64,000 nucleotides of DNA. Origin: Colletotrichum lupini (taxonomy: Eukaryota > Ascomycota > Sordariomycetes > Glomerellales > Glomerellaceae). The stretch's first letter is position 1. Every line of letters starts with the position of its first letter. Both the position numbers and the translations under genes were made by a program. Location: the NCBI RefSeq assembly GCF_023278565.1, contig NC_064672.1:3596001-3660000 (forward strand), given 5' to 3'. Below the pieces are notes generated by a model. That model had not been told where the DNA came from. It was given only the letters and a program-made list of their open reading frames with translations, and ran no database searches. This document shows, piece by piece, positions 1 to 12,900 of the stretch.

Positions 1-221
1 TGCCTATATGTAGGCGTGTATTTGCCTACCTAGACCTTTCGTTAAGCAAGCAACTTCTCATATAGTAATTCAACTATATTACTCTCTTTATTACAAAAAC
101 CTCTTTTATATACGCTTATTTCCCCTATATTCATATATTCTTGCTTCTATATGAATATTCACTTTTCATATTCTATATAAGAATATCCCGCATTACCTCG
201 TTAAAGCTATACGTGCTAGAA
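1..221 (-). repeat. 221-bp dispersed repeat, copy 1 (inverted relative to copy 2)
   Basis: This stretch is the near-identical reverse complement of bases 3052-3272, and both copies stop at the same base (the TAGAA/TTCTA end). It contains many CA and TG dinucleotides, unlike the sequence to its right, so it is less RIP-mutated and probably inserted later. In the orientation of copy 2 it carries a TATATAAAAG box and looks like part of a solo LTR or a small transposon. The copy may continue to the left of base 1, outside the window. Confidence 0.8.
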
Positions 222-3051
222 TATCCGATTATCGTTATAGGCTTACGATAGTAAAATAATTAGTAATAATTATCGTAATAAGTTTTAATACGGAGATCTA
301 GTGGTTATATTTCTTTAGGACCCAGACGAAACCTAGTATTTCTATTTCCGTTGGCTAATATTTTTTTTTAAGCTCGGATAGGGTTCGTAATAAGTATAAT
401 ACTAGTTAAATAGTACCCTTTAGTAGTAGTTTAGTTAGCTTCCCTTCGTCGTCTATAATTATTTATAGTACTTCTAGCTTAACGTAATAGGCTATAGTAC
501 TAATGCCCGTCGCTACTATATTAAAATTAATAAATAGCGGTCGTATTAGGTCGTAGTAATATAGCTTAATATTATTTAGTAGGTCGCTACGTACTTTCTC
601 GAACGCGTGCCGTTCCTTATTAATAATTATAATTAGGACTAATTTTATTTATTATTTACGCCCGGGATCCTTATTAATAATTCGTTTACTATTTTTAGTC
701 CTTTGTTATAATAAATCTGTCTTTAGTTACTCTAGTAGTTTTATAATAAATATATATCCTAGGACGTTATTATAAAGGTACCTTACGAGGCTAATAAATA
801 TCTTAAGGTCGCGGAGGGTCGTTAGATATTTAAGTTATCTAAGAGTATCTAACTTTTCTGTTATAGTAAATAGGCCAAAGGCGTCGACGTGTTATCTAAG
901 AACAGTAGTACTTAGAAATCCCATAAAGGTTTTTAATAGGTTAATACTAATGTTTTTTTATTATAATAAATAAAAGACGGTATCGAGGTTAGTAATATAC
1001 TCCTCTAACGTATCGGATCCGATAATAATATCGTCGTAATATAATTAGGCTAAGACGTTTATAAAAAGGGCGTCTATTTATCGTTAGACATAGGTGTTCG
1101 AGTTTTTATAACTTATTATAGCGTAGTTAAAAGTATACTATTTATTAAGTATAATAATCGTAAAAGCGTCGCGAGATTCGGGGTATACTTATTATTAATA
1201 ATAAAACGAACTTACGTCTATAACCGTAATATAGCGCTTATTTTTAATAATATTAAAAATATCGTCCTACGATCGTATTAAGTAGCTATTTAGGAGTACG
1301 ATCTTATTTAGTCCGCGGATATTAATAACTATACGGCCTTTTTATTTTTTATTAACTTTATACTATATTATAAAAACTAAGAATAAAAACGGCACCGAGT
1401 TTATAGTACGATATAGTCGTCCCTAGTCAATAAGTATATCTAGTTATTTCCGGACGACTTCCTTTTCGTTAACTCCTAAATAGTAAATCTTCCTCGTCTT
1501 AGGGACCTCTTTTTCCTAGCTTAGTTTAAGAGTAATTCGTATCTATTAGTCTTTAGGAACATTAGTAAAGCCGGTGTCCTTAAAGACGTTTTAGAAATAG
1601 TTTAATAGGGGTATAAAGTAGTCTGCTTTATTAGCTCTATCGTATATCGTAATTCTAGTTATATATTTCTTTATTCGGTCCGTCGGCTAGACCTTTATTA
1701 GCTTAGAAGTTATAGCCTTATCTAGCTTATTATCCGTACTACCGAAATTAGCCGCTATGCTTACTTAGTCGTCGTTAACTTACTAGTAGTAGGTATCTTT
1801 AATAATTAAATTAAGGGAGCCGACCTTGGCTTTCGCGGGGATTATAATAGGTTTATTAGTATTATTAATAGTTATAATATAGTATATATTCTCGTTAGCT
1901 AATAATACGTAAAATACGAACTTATTATGCGGTACTAGTTTAAATAGTAGGTCTTCGTTAGTTATTACGGAATATAGAACTAGGAATAAGGAAGATATAT
2001 ATAGTAATATAGTTATTATCGTAACTAATCGGATCGTAACTTTAATAAGTAATCTGCGTTTAGTATTATAAAACGCCGGGACGTTAATATTATATAATTA
2101 AATAGTAATAGTAAAAGTAGCGAAGTCGATTTTGAATTTTTCTAATCTTATAATATTAGTACTAATTAATATATTTATCTATAGGCTATTAACTAGCGAT
2201 ATTTCTCGTATAAAGTATACTAAGGATAGTATACTATTGTCTATAGTAGTGCCCTTAATATAAAATAGGAAAACTATATAGTTTTATATTTAGTATATAT
2301 CTATTCTAATACCTCTAATAGTTAGAGGAACGGCGCGTTATCTAATTTCTAAGAATAGGAAAATAGCTATAATCTATCGTTAGTTAGCGATCGATCGACT
2401 ATAGCTTATATTAGTATAAACCTCCTCCTTAGTATCGTTATTAAGGGAAGTTATAAGTCGTAGTCGTATAATAATAGATATTCTTATTCTAAATCCTATC
2501 TTAATATCTAGCTTAGAATCCGTAATAGAGGTAATAATAAGTAGTCTAGTTTTATTAGCGGCTAGAGTATTTACCGTTAGCGAGGTAGTCGCTATATCGT
2601 CCTCTATTATTAATATAATATTATTAAGTACGCTTTTCCCTAATCCTCGTCGTTTAGTAACTAAGGAATCCCGAGAAAGGCGTTAGCCGTCGGTATTTAT
2701 AATCTACGTTAAAGGCTTATATTATATACGTTACGGAAATATTAGAATAGTCTATTACCCAAAGCGAATTACTCGCTATATCTCTTATAGTCGTATATAT
2801 TTAAAGAGCTAGTAATAAAAAATACTACGTCCCTAATTACGGGTACCGGATCGTAGTCTAGAGGTCCGTGGTCCGTATTATTAAAATTATCGTCTATATT
2901 TAGTTCTTTTAGTTAGTCGTCGCTATAGTACGCCTACTTTAGATTCTAATCCTCGTCTTATCCTAATAGCTTTTCGTCCTATTCCTCTAATATGTAAGCT
3001 TATATATACGTATAACGTAGTTAGTTATAATTAAAACGGTTTAAACGGTAG
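222..3051 (-). mobile_element. Ty3/gypsy retrotransposon relic: protease, reverse transcriptase and RNase H remnants
   Basis: The minus strand, read in shifting frames full of stops, still matches a fungal Ty3/gypsy pol. A protease-like stretch ends near 2150-2180 (an ILI-type flap motif). Reverse transcriptase follows: the DIRGLNKI-like motif at about 1301-1330, a segment resembling VHPESRDAFTII at about 1160-1200, and a YxDDIIIGSDTLEE-like catalytic block at about 1005-1040. An RNase H-type PTEIEILGFVW motif lies at about 324-354. CA and TG dinucleotides are nearly absent and most stops are TAA or TAG at expected Gln codons, which is the RIP signature. The integrase is not seen; it would lie left of base 1, beyond repeat copy 1. 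This element is dead. Confidence 0.85.
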
Positions 3052-3272
3052 TTCTAGCACGTATAGCTTTAACGAGGTAATGCGGGATATTCTTATAAAG
3101 AATATAAAAAGTGAATATTCATATAGAAGCAAGAATATATGAATATAGGGGATATAAGCGTATATAAAAGAGGTTTTTATAGTAAAGAGAGTAATATAGT
3201 TGAATTACTATATGAGAAGTTGCTTGCTTAACGAAAGGTCTAGGTAGGCAAATACACGCCTATATATAGGCA
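3052..3272 (+). repeat. 221-bp dispersed repeat, copy 2
   Basis: Near-identical inverted partner of bases 1-221, starting TTCTAGCAC and ending ATATAGGCA, with TATATAAAAG near 3164. It sits between the gag relic and the protease relic of the same minus-strand retrotransposon, so it appears to have inserted into that element. The less-mutated zone (CA and TG present) runs on to about 3530, suggesting the inserted unit is nearer 480 bp, with the remainder of copy 1 beyond the left window edge. A solo LTR of another family or a non-autonomous element would both fit. Confidence 0.75.
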
Positions 3273-3534
3273 TAAAAACCTCCTACTAGAATATTCCATT
3301 GCTTATTAATTATGATATAATTAATAAGCGTATACGTAAGTGAATGCGTAATCGTAGTACGTAATTCCGCCTCGAGTAAATTCCAGATTATTCAGTTACC
3401 TTCCAGTACTTTCCATTGCTCACGTAAGCTTATATAAGCAGTATTGCTTACATAATCAATACCTATAATAATCTACAGAAATCGTAGATTAATATGGTAT
3501 ATAGTTTGCTTACGTAATATTGATAATAAGGCGA

Positions 3535-5410
3535 ATAATAAGGTAAACAAAGTTACCTTCGTAATAGTAGTTATTACGCTATTAGTATAGTCTATTAGGG
3601 TTATTACTAAGGTTATAAGTATACTTACTAAATTATAATAGCGCTATAGAACTTCTTATTTAGGGGGGTCGGTACGGCTAAGACTAAGTACTTTACTACG
3701 TCTATTACGTAGTATTAGTTATCTAGCTATTAGCCTGCGTCGTAGGTTAATTATTTAATTAATTACCTCCTTAAGAATTGCCGCCTCTATACGAGTTATT
3801 ATACTAAGTAGGTGGCCTATAGTCGTTCGGACGATTAAAGTCGTTATACTAATTATAATTAGACTACTTATTAAACTATTAGTAATTATAGTTCGGCTAG
3901 TAATTATTAAACTCCGGTCTCCGTAATAAATAGGGAGCATTCTAATATCCTCTTCTTTATAAAACTAACCTTAGTTCGGGGACTAGGTCGTTATTATATA
4001 AAGAGCTCGTTATTACTTATCGTACTTAGTAATTATTTCGTACGGGATATTTATCCTTAGCTATATAAATTAAAATACTCTCTTTATTATCGAGGCAGTC
4101 TAAGAACTAAGCTAGGGTTATCGTTACCGTTAGCTTTTTTATTTATACCTAGATCTTACCGTTAAGAGCTTTCAAAATAACTCTGAGTTATGCTTAAACG
4201 TCGTCGATTTTTATATTTCGTACGTTGCGAATTATCGTCTATATAAATAGTCTAATTATATATCCGTTAGCGAGGTCCCTAATTATAAGTTTTTATATAT
4301 ATAACGCGTTAAGGGCTTTGGAGGAATTTTACTTAAACCGCTTTTATAAAGTCTTAGTAATAACTTATATTTCGTAGTTAGATAGAGCTAGTCGTTCTAG
4401 TTATATAAGCTTAGTAATATATTATACTAACGCTATATTTAATAAATAAAACGACTATACCTCCCTAATAGCTACGTCGCCTCTAGTTATTACGAGATAT
4501 TAGAGCCTATTATAAAAAATATAAACGTCGGTATAAGTAGTAAACTTAGTACCGGAGGTAATATTATACTTCGAATTATTATAACTAGTCGGATCGAAGT
4601 ATCTAATCTCCTCTAGCTTTAGGGGTATAAACTAATTACTATTATATTTAAAAGTTAATTATCGGCTACCGTCATTACTATTATTTATATTATTTATAAT
4701 TAAGACTACTATCGTAGCAATTTAGGCGATTATATTAGTAAAAAGACTACTAATCGGGTTATTATTACCCGCAGGCTAGTTATTACTATTTATATTACTA
4801 TCCGCTATTCTAAAAAGCTTTACTAACTCGTCGTAGTCGCTAAGTAGAGAAGGGTATAAGCGGTAGTTACTTAGGTTAGTAATAAGACTTTTTAAATCGA
4901 GGTAGTTACCTAGGTTAGTAATATATATTATTACTAGTACTAAAAGTACGGTAGGCGACGACTATAGTTAGGTAAGAGTCGTCAGACGAGTATCGTTAGA
5001 TAACGTCGGTTAATAATCGAACTTTATAGTATAGATTTATTAGATTACCGTATTAACTCCTCGTACTAATTTTAAAAATTCAATAGGGTAGTCTAGCTCG
5101 ACTTCGCTAGCGCGAGTATTAATAGTTTAATTAGCTTATTATAATACCTACGTTATATAACGTTAGTTAGCGTTTATAACTCTTATTACGTAGGGGTAGT
5201 TCGTATTATTAGCGCAGAAACGTAGTAGTTATTTAGCTTTTAGCTTAGCTATTATTAGTCGTATTTCTTATAGGGGTAGAATAAAGATTATTTAGTAAAT
5301 TAAATCCTAGTTATAATAAGCTAATAGAAAAGAAATTCTTAGTACTAAGTCGTATTATAGGTTATATTACTAGATTACCGGGGGCAAAGGTAGGGTTAAT
5401 ATAATATATT
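3535..5410 (-). mobile_element. Ty3/gypsy retrotransposon relic: gag region and upstream sequence
   Basis: This is heavily RIP-mutated AT-rich DNA in the same orientation as the pol relic at 222-3051. The minus strand has gag-like remnants: an EEIxYFDP motif near 4591-4614, a FYxR-type segment downstream of it, and an ALxWYxTEL-like motif near 4405-4435, typical of the capsid domain of fungal Ty3/gypsy elements. A 61-codon open stretch at 3755-3940 is a chance remnant inside it. The border to normal-composition DNA is sharp, at about 5410. The 5' LTR was not recognised. Confidence 0.7.
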
Positions 5411-5433
5411 AAGTAGTGGTTGATTTTTCTAAG

Positions 5434-5472
5434 TAATGTGGGCAGAAGCCCCTAATGTGGGCAGAAGCCCCT
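5434..5472. repeat. 19-bp direct tandem duplication
   Basis: The unit AATGTGGGCAGAAGCCCCT occurs twice head to tail immediately to the right of the RIP block border. Each unit contains the small inverted repeat GGGC..GCCC. It may mark an insertion or repair scar. Confidence 0.7.
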
Positions 5473-8201
5473 ATGTATAGTTGTGGCTGGTCGCCACCAG
5501 TTGTGGCACATAGCCTGTGGCTGTGTAGTGTGGCACCAGGGCTCCCGGCAGAAGGTAGCATGGTTGCGGGGAAGAGGCACACACCGTTCTTTGGTTCATC
5601 GGACTTCCCGTCTCTCCCTCGCAAAATGGCACGAGAATGCCTTACTTGGTGGGACTAAGGCCCGGGGGCATGGCACGATATTGCCCAGCCGCTCGGGCTT
5701 GATAGGCCAAATAGAAGCAGCTATGGATACGGATACGTGAAGCCTAAGTAGCTCACTACTGACCAGGCTCACCTACAGCTTCGGGCCCGTACTATAGCCT
5801 TCACCGTTGCGTAGTTCTGGAGGCGGCCGCGGCGGCCTCACCGCATGAGACGGCGTTGCCGCTTCCGGCGGCGAATTTCGACGGCTGCGGCCACACGACG
5901 AGCCAGACAGCCCAACCAGCCTTCCGGGTCACCACAGTTGAGTTCGGCCGGCCTCTCTTTCTCATCTACGATACGCAGAGAATGGCGATGGTGTACAAGT
6001 CACGGTGGCCTCTTCAGACTTCGTGGACCAGGATGCTCTCCTTTGGTCCACACCCTATCACATCTCAGTCAAGACGGATACTCTGCGCTTCCAACAAATT
6101 TTTTTCTTTTGCAACGGGCCGACAGGGAGATTGACACAATTCGCACTGCCGCTCAATGCGACGCAAAGTCAAGCAGTCGAGGACATGGGATTGGTGCGTC
6201 CACTGCATCCATGGTTTCCGTTTTACGACACCACCATTGTGTTAGCTGGGCGGTCCTGCGCAAGTGGTGGTTGCTGTCTTTGGCGACAGTTCCATCGGCG
6301 TACAAAAACACACACCACAAATAGAAGGAATCATCAAAACCCTTGTCCACAGGGCTACACGTCACATTTGCAGGGTCTGATCGGGGAAAGAAAGATACTT
6401 TTGCCGGACGTGTGGTCTGTTCCAGAACGTGCAAAAGGTGGGTTCGAGCCCATCTCGTCTGGTCGCCCACGTCGGTCTGCCTCTGGGGATCGACTCAGGC
6501 ATGTTGCCGTCGAGCCTGGGAGGTGCCGCGGCTCGAGCTTTGCCTGTTTCTTCTCTTCTTCTGTAATTTTTTTTTATGGTTTTCCATTCGGATTGGCTTC
6601 GGGGGCATAGTTTGATGGCGAAATGTATCTGCCGCAGTATGGTCAGCGGCCCCTCGAAGCTCCGGGGCCGGTTTGGCCTGGTGAGATGAGGTGATGGGAG
6701 CTGAAGTCGGCTATGTATTGAATCATTCGCTCAAGTGACCATCGGCGACGCAGTCCATCCATTGGCATGCCTGGAATAAGTCAGTCCCTTAGTTTGGCAT
6801 TGGCGGCGGCATGGACAGGTCTGGTTGCCGGGATGCCACATGGAAGGTCGGCATGCTTTGGTTCTAGGACTATGGACATAGGTACACTACGAATACTAAT
6901 CAGTAATCGACTACCTAATTAGCCCACACCGTATTGTGCATTTGTATAATGCCTTTGAACACCAGGCCAGGTGTCTTGTAGTGAGTGCCTCACTACGGTA
7001 CCTTTGTCGATTCAGAGTATCGTACACCGACAAGGATGTGTCGGGATGTTCCAGCCCGGCCAAGAACGGCGGTGTCCCTGGCCAGTCCGATTCCGATCAC
7101 CAGGAATGCAGCAGCTGGACTCTGTAGACTAGCGGCAGAGGCAAAGCTACCTTACGGACCACGGTAGATGACGGTGTAGTCATGCCGCAAGACAATATGG
7201 AAATGGATGTGTGCCTACGAGTAGACGAAGATGGTGTAGGAAGCGAGAGAAAGGGGGCATGGAGTTTTAAAATTGAGGTAAACTACAGATGGATGAGCCT
7301 TTTGATGCAAATTCATTGGATTTGTTGCCAAGCCCAAGGTCCAAGGTACTTGAACATAGTAGGAGCAATTATCCGTACCTTACCTTAGGTACCTTACCTT
7401 ACAGATACCTTCCAGTGGTAGAGAACTCCCGGCAAAGGATCCGTACGGATAGCCCAAGCAAAGTACTTGGGAGGAAGGAGCGGAGGTGGAGGAGGTGGAA
7501 GAAGAGGAAGAGGAGGAGAGAAGGGCATCGGACAGGATCCCGTCTTTTCCTCCCTCTTGGGTTCCTTCCATTGACGCTATCCCTCGGGTCCCTCCGATAT
7601 TGCCTGCTGCTACTCAAGGTAAGTTAATAGCAAATAGCACCAGAGCATTCTCGTCAATGTTTCTCTCCGGTACTCTCTGAGTCCAGTCTTCTCTGCTCCC
7701 GTCTCCGGTGACTGACACGGTACCTTCTTTTTCTCTTGTCTTCTTGATTTAATGACCCATGCACTTTTCTTCTTTTTCTTTTTTATGTTGGTTCCTCCTG
7801 GATCTCCCGCTCCGGCCCCCAAAAGTGGCACCCTTGCCTCTGAGGTACCCTGCGCCCTCCCCTCCTCCAATCCAGCCCCCTTCTTGCCTTTTTTCTTTCT
7901 TTCTTTTTTGACGGGGATCTGGACATGCAGAACGGATGAGAGAACCCCTCCATCGTCCCCCTCCAAGCCCCCCATTCCCTCCCATGTTTCCCCTCCGACA
8001 ATCTTTTGGTCGGCCGCTCTCAGCACACCTGGCTTGCGGCTTGCGGCTTTACCTGGGACTGGGACTGGGACTGGAAGTCTGGGACAGAGTACGGAGTACC
8101 TAAGTAAGGTACCTCACCGCGGACGGGACTGGGCTACCTACCTAGCTGCTCGGTACCTACCTTACCTACCTTAGTCTTAAGCGCACCCCCACAGTCACAT
8201 T

Positions 8202-8202
<1 letters not shown>
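5473..8202. other. Intergenic region upstream of the OMP decarboxylase gene; no gene recognised
   Basis: GC-normal DNA with several overlapping open frames of 60-200 codons (for example 5845-6324 and 6005-6610), none with a family motif, splice pattern or consistent codon use that I can support. From about 7380 onward it becomes rich in TACCTTACC-type short repeats and pyrimidine tracts, and contains a TACGGAGTA motif at about 8090-8098. Confidence 0.6.

Positions 8203-8234
<32 letters not shown>
8203..8234. repeat. (CA)16 microsatellite
   Basis: An uninterrupted run of 16 CA units about 560 bp upstream of the OMP decarboxylase start codon, within its likely promoter or 5' leader, followed by CT-rich sequence. 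Confidence 0.95.
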
Positions 8235-8235
<1 letters not shown>

Positions 8236-8791
8236 CACATCAACTTCTCACTAACTTATTATCTGTTCTAGTCCTCACTAAAAAAGTCCAGCCCACCTCA
8301 CGCTGTCTCGTCACTTTATTATTCTGGCCTCCCGCCTCGCGCTTCCTTTCCCCTTTACTCTCTGGTCGGCTCTTCACCTGTCTCTCCCTCACGTCACGGC
8401 ACGCCCACGTTGCATCTAGTCAAGCTTCTCAATTCCAAGTCAAAGCCCAAGCCCGGCACGGCACGAACACCCCCAGACCTGAGCAATTCGCAACGCCCTC
8501 GTGTGGCACTCGTACCTAACCATACAAAAACCCTGTTTGCGCTCTCTCAGCCATCTTCGTCACTTCCGAATTCACCCCCTCTCTTTCCGCTTGCTCGGCA
8601 TCCCCCCCCTCCCCCTCTCGGCTTCAACTTCACCCAACCCAGACAGGCACCTTCGCCTTCTCCACCGCCGTACATACCTCCTTCAATTGGAAGCCTCGCC
8701 GTAGTGTACAAATCCCACGAACCTGGTACCGCAGCACGTCCCTTTCGCGCATTCGACCACAGTATTAACGAATCGAGAGACATCTGCTAGG

Positions 8792-9901
8792 ATGACCTCT
8801 CACGGTACTTTGAAGGCGACCTTCGCTGGCCGCGCCGAATCCGCCAGCCATCCGCTCACAGCCTATCTCCTCCGATTGATGGACCTGAAGGCATCCAACC
8901 TCTGCCTCAGCGCCGATGTTCCCACCGCACGAGAGTTGCTCTACCTCGCCGACAAGGTCGGACCGTCCATTGTCGTCCTCAAGACACATCACGATATCGT
9001 CTCCGGCTGGGACTTCAACCCGCAGACTGGTACCGGCGCTAAGCTCGCGGCACTAGCTCGCAAGCATGGTTTCTTGATTTTCGAGGATCGCAAGTTCGGT
9101 GACATCGGCAACACGGTCCAAATGCAATACGTCGCTGGGTCGGCAAGGATTATCGAGTGGGCGCACATCATCAACGTCAACATGGTTCCGGGCAAGGCCG
9201 CCGTCACAGCTCTCGCAGAGGCAGCCGCAAGATGGCGCGAAAGATACCCTTACGAGGTCAAGACGTCGGTTACGGTTGGAACCCCGAGGTCGGAGAGTTT
9301 CGACGACTACGATGAGGACAACAATGGGGATTCGTATGAACATACCATTGGCACTCCACGACCAAACGACGTCAACGGACGCAAGGGCAGCATTGTCTCC
9401 ATCACGACTCTGACACAGCACTTCGAACCTGCGCCTTCCCCTCGATTCCCGAGAAACGAGTCCCACAGCTCTGACGAGGTTCTGTACGCCGGAATCGAGG
9501 AGGCCCCCATGGACCGTGGTCTTCTCATCCTGGCGCAAATGTCCAGTGCCGGTAACTTCATGAACAAGGAGTACACCGACGCTTGTGTCGAAGCGGCTAG
9601 GGAGAACAAGAACTTCGTCATGGGCTTCGTGTCCCAGGAGAGCCTCAACACCGAGCCAGAAGACTCTTTCATTCACATGACACCGGGATGCCAATTGCCG
9701 CCGGAAGGTGACGAGGAGAACGGCGCCGTTGCGGGTGACGGCAAGGGACAGCAATACAACACGCCTCAAAAGCTTGTTGAGCTTTGCGGCACTGATGTCG
9801 TTATCGTTGGTCGTGGTATCCTGAAGGCGGGTGATCCTCAATCGGAGGCCGAGAGATACCGCAGGAAGGCCTGGAAGGCCTATCTCTCCCGTGTGGCATA
9901 G
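8792..9901 (+). CDS. pyr4: Orotidine 5'-phosphate decarboxylase (pyr4/pyrG/URA3 type)
   Basis: This 369-residue protein catalyses the last step of de novo UMP synthesis, decarboxylating OMP to UMP in the cytosol. There is no intron. The signature [12 protein letters not shown] lies at residues 97-108, and the catalytic Lys-Asp-Lys-Asp set is visible as Lys64 (LKTHHD), Asp99, Lys101 and Asp104. The phosphate-binding QQYNTP and IVGRG motifs occur near the C terminus. Between about residues 160 and 230 there is an acidic, Ser-rich insertion ([12 protein letters not shown] and onward) that is typical of filamentous ascomycetes and absent from yeast Ura3. The start codon follows a long CT-rich leader and precedes the conserved [18 protein letters not shown] segment at the usual distance. 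All catalytic residues are present, so the enzyme should be active. Plus-strand neighbours are unrelated in function. Confidence 0.97.
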   Translation: MTSHGTLKATFAGRAESASHPLTAYLLRLMDLKASNLCLSADVPTARELLYLADKVGPSIVVLKTHHDIVSGWDFNPQTGTGAKLAALARKHGFLIFEDRKFGDIGNTVQMQYVAGSARIIEWAHIINVNMVPGKAAVTALAEAAARWRERYPYEVKTSVTVGTPRSESFDDYDEDNNGDSYEHTIGTPRPNDVNGRKGSIVSITTLTQHFEPAPSPRFPRNESHSSDEVLYAGIEEAPMDRGLLILAQMSSAGNFMNKEYTDACVEAARENKNFVMGFVSQESLNTEPEDSFIHMTPGCQLPPEGDEENGAVAGDGKGQQYNTPQKLVELCGTDVVIVGRGILKAGDPQSEAERYRRKAWKAYLSRVA

Positions 9902-12900
9902 ACGGCTCGTCTCTTACACACACATCCACCACCCTCCTCCACCTGTCCACCAAACTCATACACACACCCAAAGTCAATACCCAGGCGTGTTTTTTTCCAT
10001 CGTTTTTTTTTTGTCCCCAGTCGCACCGACGTCGGGGCGGGCTTTTACGCCATATTCTCTAGGGTGCTACTGCTGGTTCATGCATATTCGGTTTTGCAAT
10101 GGTATTCATGTCGTAGAGGAAGGGGATTCGGACTCGGCACTGGGGCGATTTCTTAGACGGGGGGGACTCGGCGACCCGGAAGACGGGTGCAAAATAAAAA
10201 AAAGGGATCGGCGTTGATTTCTGCGGGTTCACAAATGCAGGTCTTGCATGCGGACAGTTGCAGTTCATATATCATTGAAATGACAGTTCTCTGCCACATT
10301 TACTTGTCTATATGTGATGGCCCTTGCCTCGATCTCCAAGTCTGCTGCATACCCTTTGGATCGTGAGCAACACCGTCCGGCCATTCCATCGATCCTATCT
10401 CTGAGGTGTGGTAGTGGGTAAGACGAGTGGCTGGCTGCTGCTATCGTTCTCTTCTGAGTAGCTCCTTCTTACTCGGCTTACTCGGTTTACTCGGTTTTGA
10501 GATCAGATCAGATCTTTCGTCTAGTCAAGGCAAGGTGTCGGTGATCGGCTATTGAGGAAAGCATGTACCTGAGCTACCCTGAACTGCCGTTGATCGCGCA
10601 CCCTTCTCTAGCATAGCTTAATGTTCTGCGACAAGCTGACGGCAAAGTAGTTTCTCGACGGCATGGTGTGTGGCATGTGGCATCCAAGCATGCTACTACA
10701 AAACATGGCACGGGGAAGAGGAAAAGGGAAAGGAGGGACAGGGACAGGGATGGAACGGAAGAGTTGAGGAGGTTTGCCCATAAGGTAGCCAGGTATGCTC
10801 CGTAGGCGATTGGACAACGGACTTTGGCGGACAATGGGCCAAAGTCCTAAAGCCGATGGACGAGATCCATGGCGGGACCCTCACCCGACTTAGTAGGGGA
10901 GACGGGGTCAGGTCCGATCTGGAGGCAGAAGAAGTCTACTCATGGTTGGAAAGGTAAATGGACTCTCTGTTACCACTACGAGTCTTCCCTACTGTGTACG
11001 GAGTACTCCGTAGAGAAAATGAAGAGAGAGAGAGAGGGAGAGGGAGAGAAGAGCACGTCGGGTCGGCGGGCAAGGTTCCCCGGGATGCGACATGTTCCCT
11101 ACAAGTCCCGCGATGTGTGAGGTGCGAGATTCAAAAGATGAGGAAGGCTATTTTCCCCCCAAACCAAAAATGATGGTGAATTTGAAGCTGAGCAGTGTGC
11201 GCCGTTGCCACGCGCACCAAGTAAGATCAAGCAAGGGGTGGCCAGCCGGTGCACAGCACCATCTCGCGTTGACTTCGACTGCCGCACAGCACAAACACAA
11301 CGCTATACGCACGTAAAGTAACGACTATACAAGTACCGGAAACGCACCAACAGCCTTTTACTTCAAAAGGTCGTCCCGACTTGTTTAGACGACGACGATG
11401 CCGACAGATCGCTGACGCTGGCTCTATGAAAGGGCATTGGTGCGACGGGATCATGAGGGGACATTGGCCGTGTGTGTAAAGTGGACGTTGGGACGTGAGG
11501 GAACGGTGGGACGTGAGGCGTGGGATGAGATCTCTCTCGGTCTCATCTTACATTGATTTTTCGGCGCGCCGTGCCCCCTGTCGGCAGGCTGCCGGCCCTA
11601 CCCCTCCACGCCGTGTTTCCTACTGTTCGGGTCCCCTTTTTTTCTCTCTTCGACCTCCTGAAAGGCGATCCGCGGAAGACGAATGGCACGATGCTTTTTT
11701 GCTGTTTGAACCCCGACTATTACCTGCCCTGGGCGAACGCGAACGGTGCGGAACACGGGTTCTTCTTCTCCATGCCGCCATGACCTGCAGAAGTCGGTGT
11801 GTACAGGAAAGCCGGAGGGAATTCCATATGGCTGCCTGGTAGCTGTGACCTGGGTTGCTGTCCCCAAGAACCTCCAAGACGCCTCTCAATGTGACCTAAG
11901 CGCTGCCGATCCAACGTCGAACAATACAGGTAGGTAGATATCTATGTCGGCGAAGGACTAGAAAGCTTGGGCGGAATTGCGATGGGACAAGCTGCAGGTC
12001 AGCAAATCACAAAACAGCAGCTAGCTGTCTTTGGAGCATCGTTGCGTGACCCTTGGGACCGGCCGTTCGCTCCGTCGGTGTCGTCAGAGTATGATGGAGT
12101 GAGTGGCCAGGCAGGGGGTGGGGTGGGATGGATGTATCCATGGATGGGCAATGGATTTTTGAATCTGATGTTTTTGTTGTTGATGGGCTTTTGTTGTATC
12201 CCGGATGGTACACTACCTTACTTTGTCCAAGGCTGGCCGGTACATTTCGCATACCTTACGGATACACCACCTTACATTAGCCATATCCAAGTGCCGGCCG
12301 GACGTGTAAGAAAACTATGGGGATTTAGAAAACGCCCTTTGACAACGGGAGTTTCTTGTTTTTCTCCTATCCCTCGGGGCTTCAGGGATATCCTACCTAT
12401 TTTACAATTTGCTGCACCTTACCGAGTACACCTTGCGGATACCCAGGAATCGAAAAGGGCAAAACGAAAATACGTCGACGTACCTTACCTTACTCTACTG
12501 CACGCAGCACCGTGTAAGGTACCTCTCCGTAGTCCATACAGAGACAAGACAGGATCAACTCCCGGCCCCACAATCCAACACCGCCGGCCACATGCCTCGC
12601 CTTGCTCTTGCCGCAGACCTGGACTGGAACTGGACTGGAACTGGAAGGAGCGCAACTGCCAACACCAGGTGCTTGCTTGCCTTTGCAGCAAGTTGAGTGA
12701 GTTGCGTGTGTGAAAAGTTGAAGCCTGCCTACCTTATCCGTACCTACCTATACCTATACCTATACCTTACCTAGGTGCCCGGCTACCAAAGGGAAAGAGC
12801 GAGCGCCTGCCACTTCTGGACCCCGGTTGCCCATATTTACGAATACGCTCACCATCGTCTTTCCCAGCCCCGATCGAAATACCAACGACGTCTGTCTACT

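Noticed and set aside
6380..6470. tRNA T-arm-like GGTGGGTTCGAGCCCATC
   Set aside because: The T stem lacks a base to close properly, and no acceptor, D or anticodon arms can be formed upstream.
5845..6610. Overlapping plus-strand frames of 92-201 codons
   Set aside because: No recognisable motif, competing frames of similar length, and no splice model that joins them convincingly.
9053..9841. 262-codon minus-strand frame
   Set aside because: Lies fully antisense to the OMP decarboxylase gene; a shadow of its GC-rich codon pattern.
11967..12713. 248-codon plus-strand frame
   Set aside because: No domain; rich in the local TACCTTACC repeats; no conserved-looking segment or codon bias.
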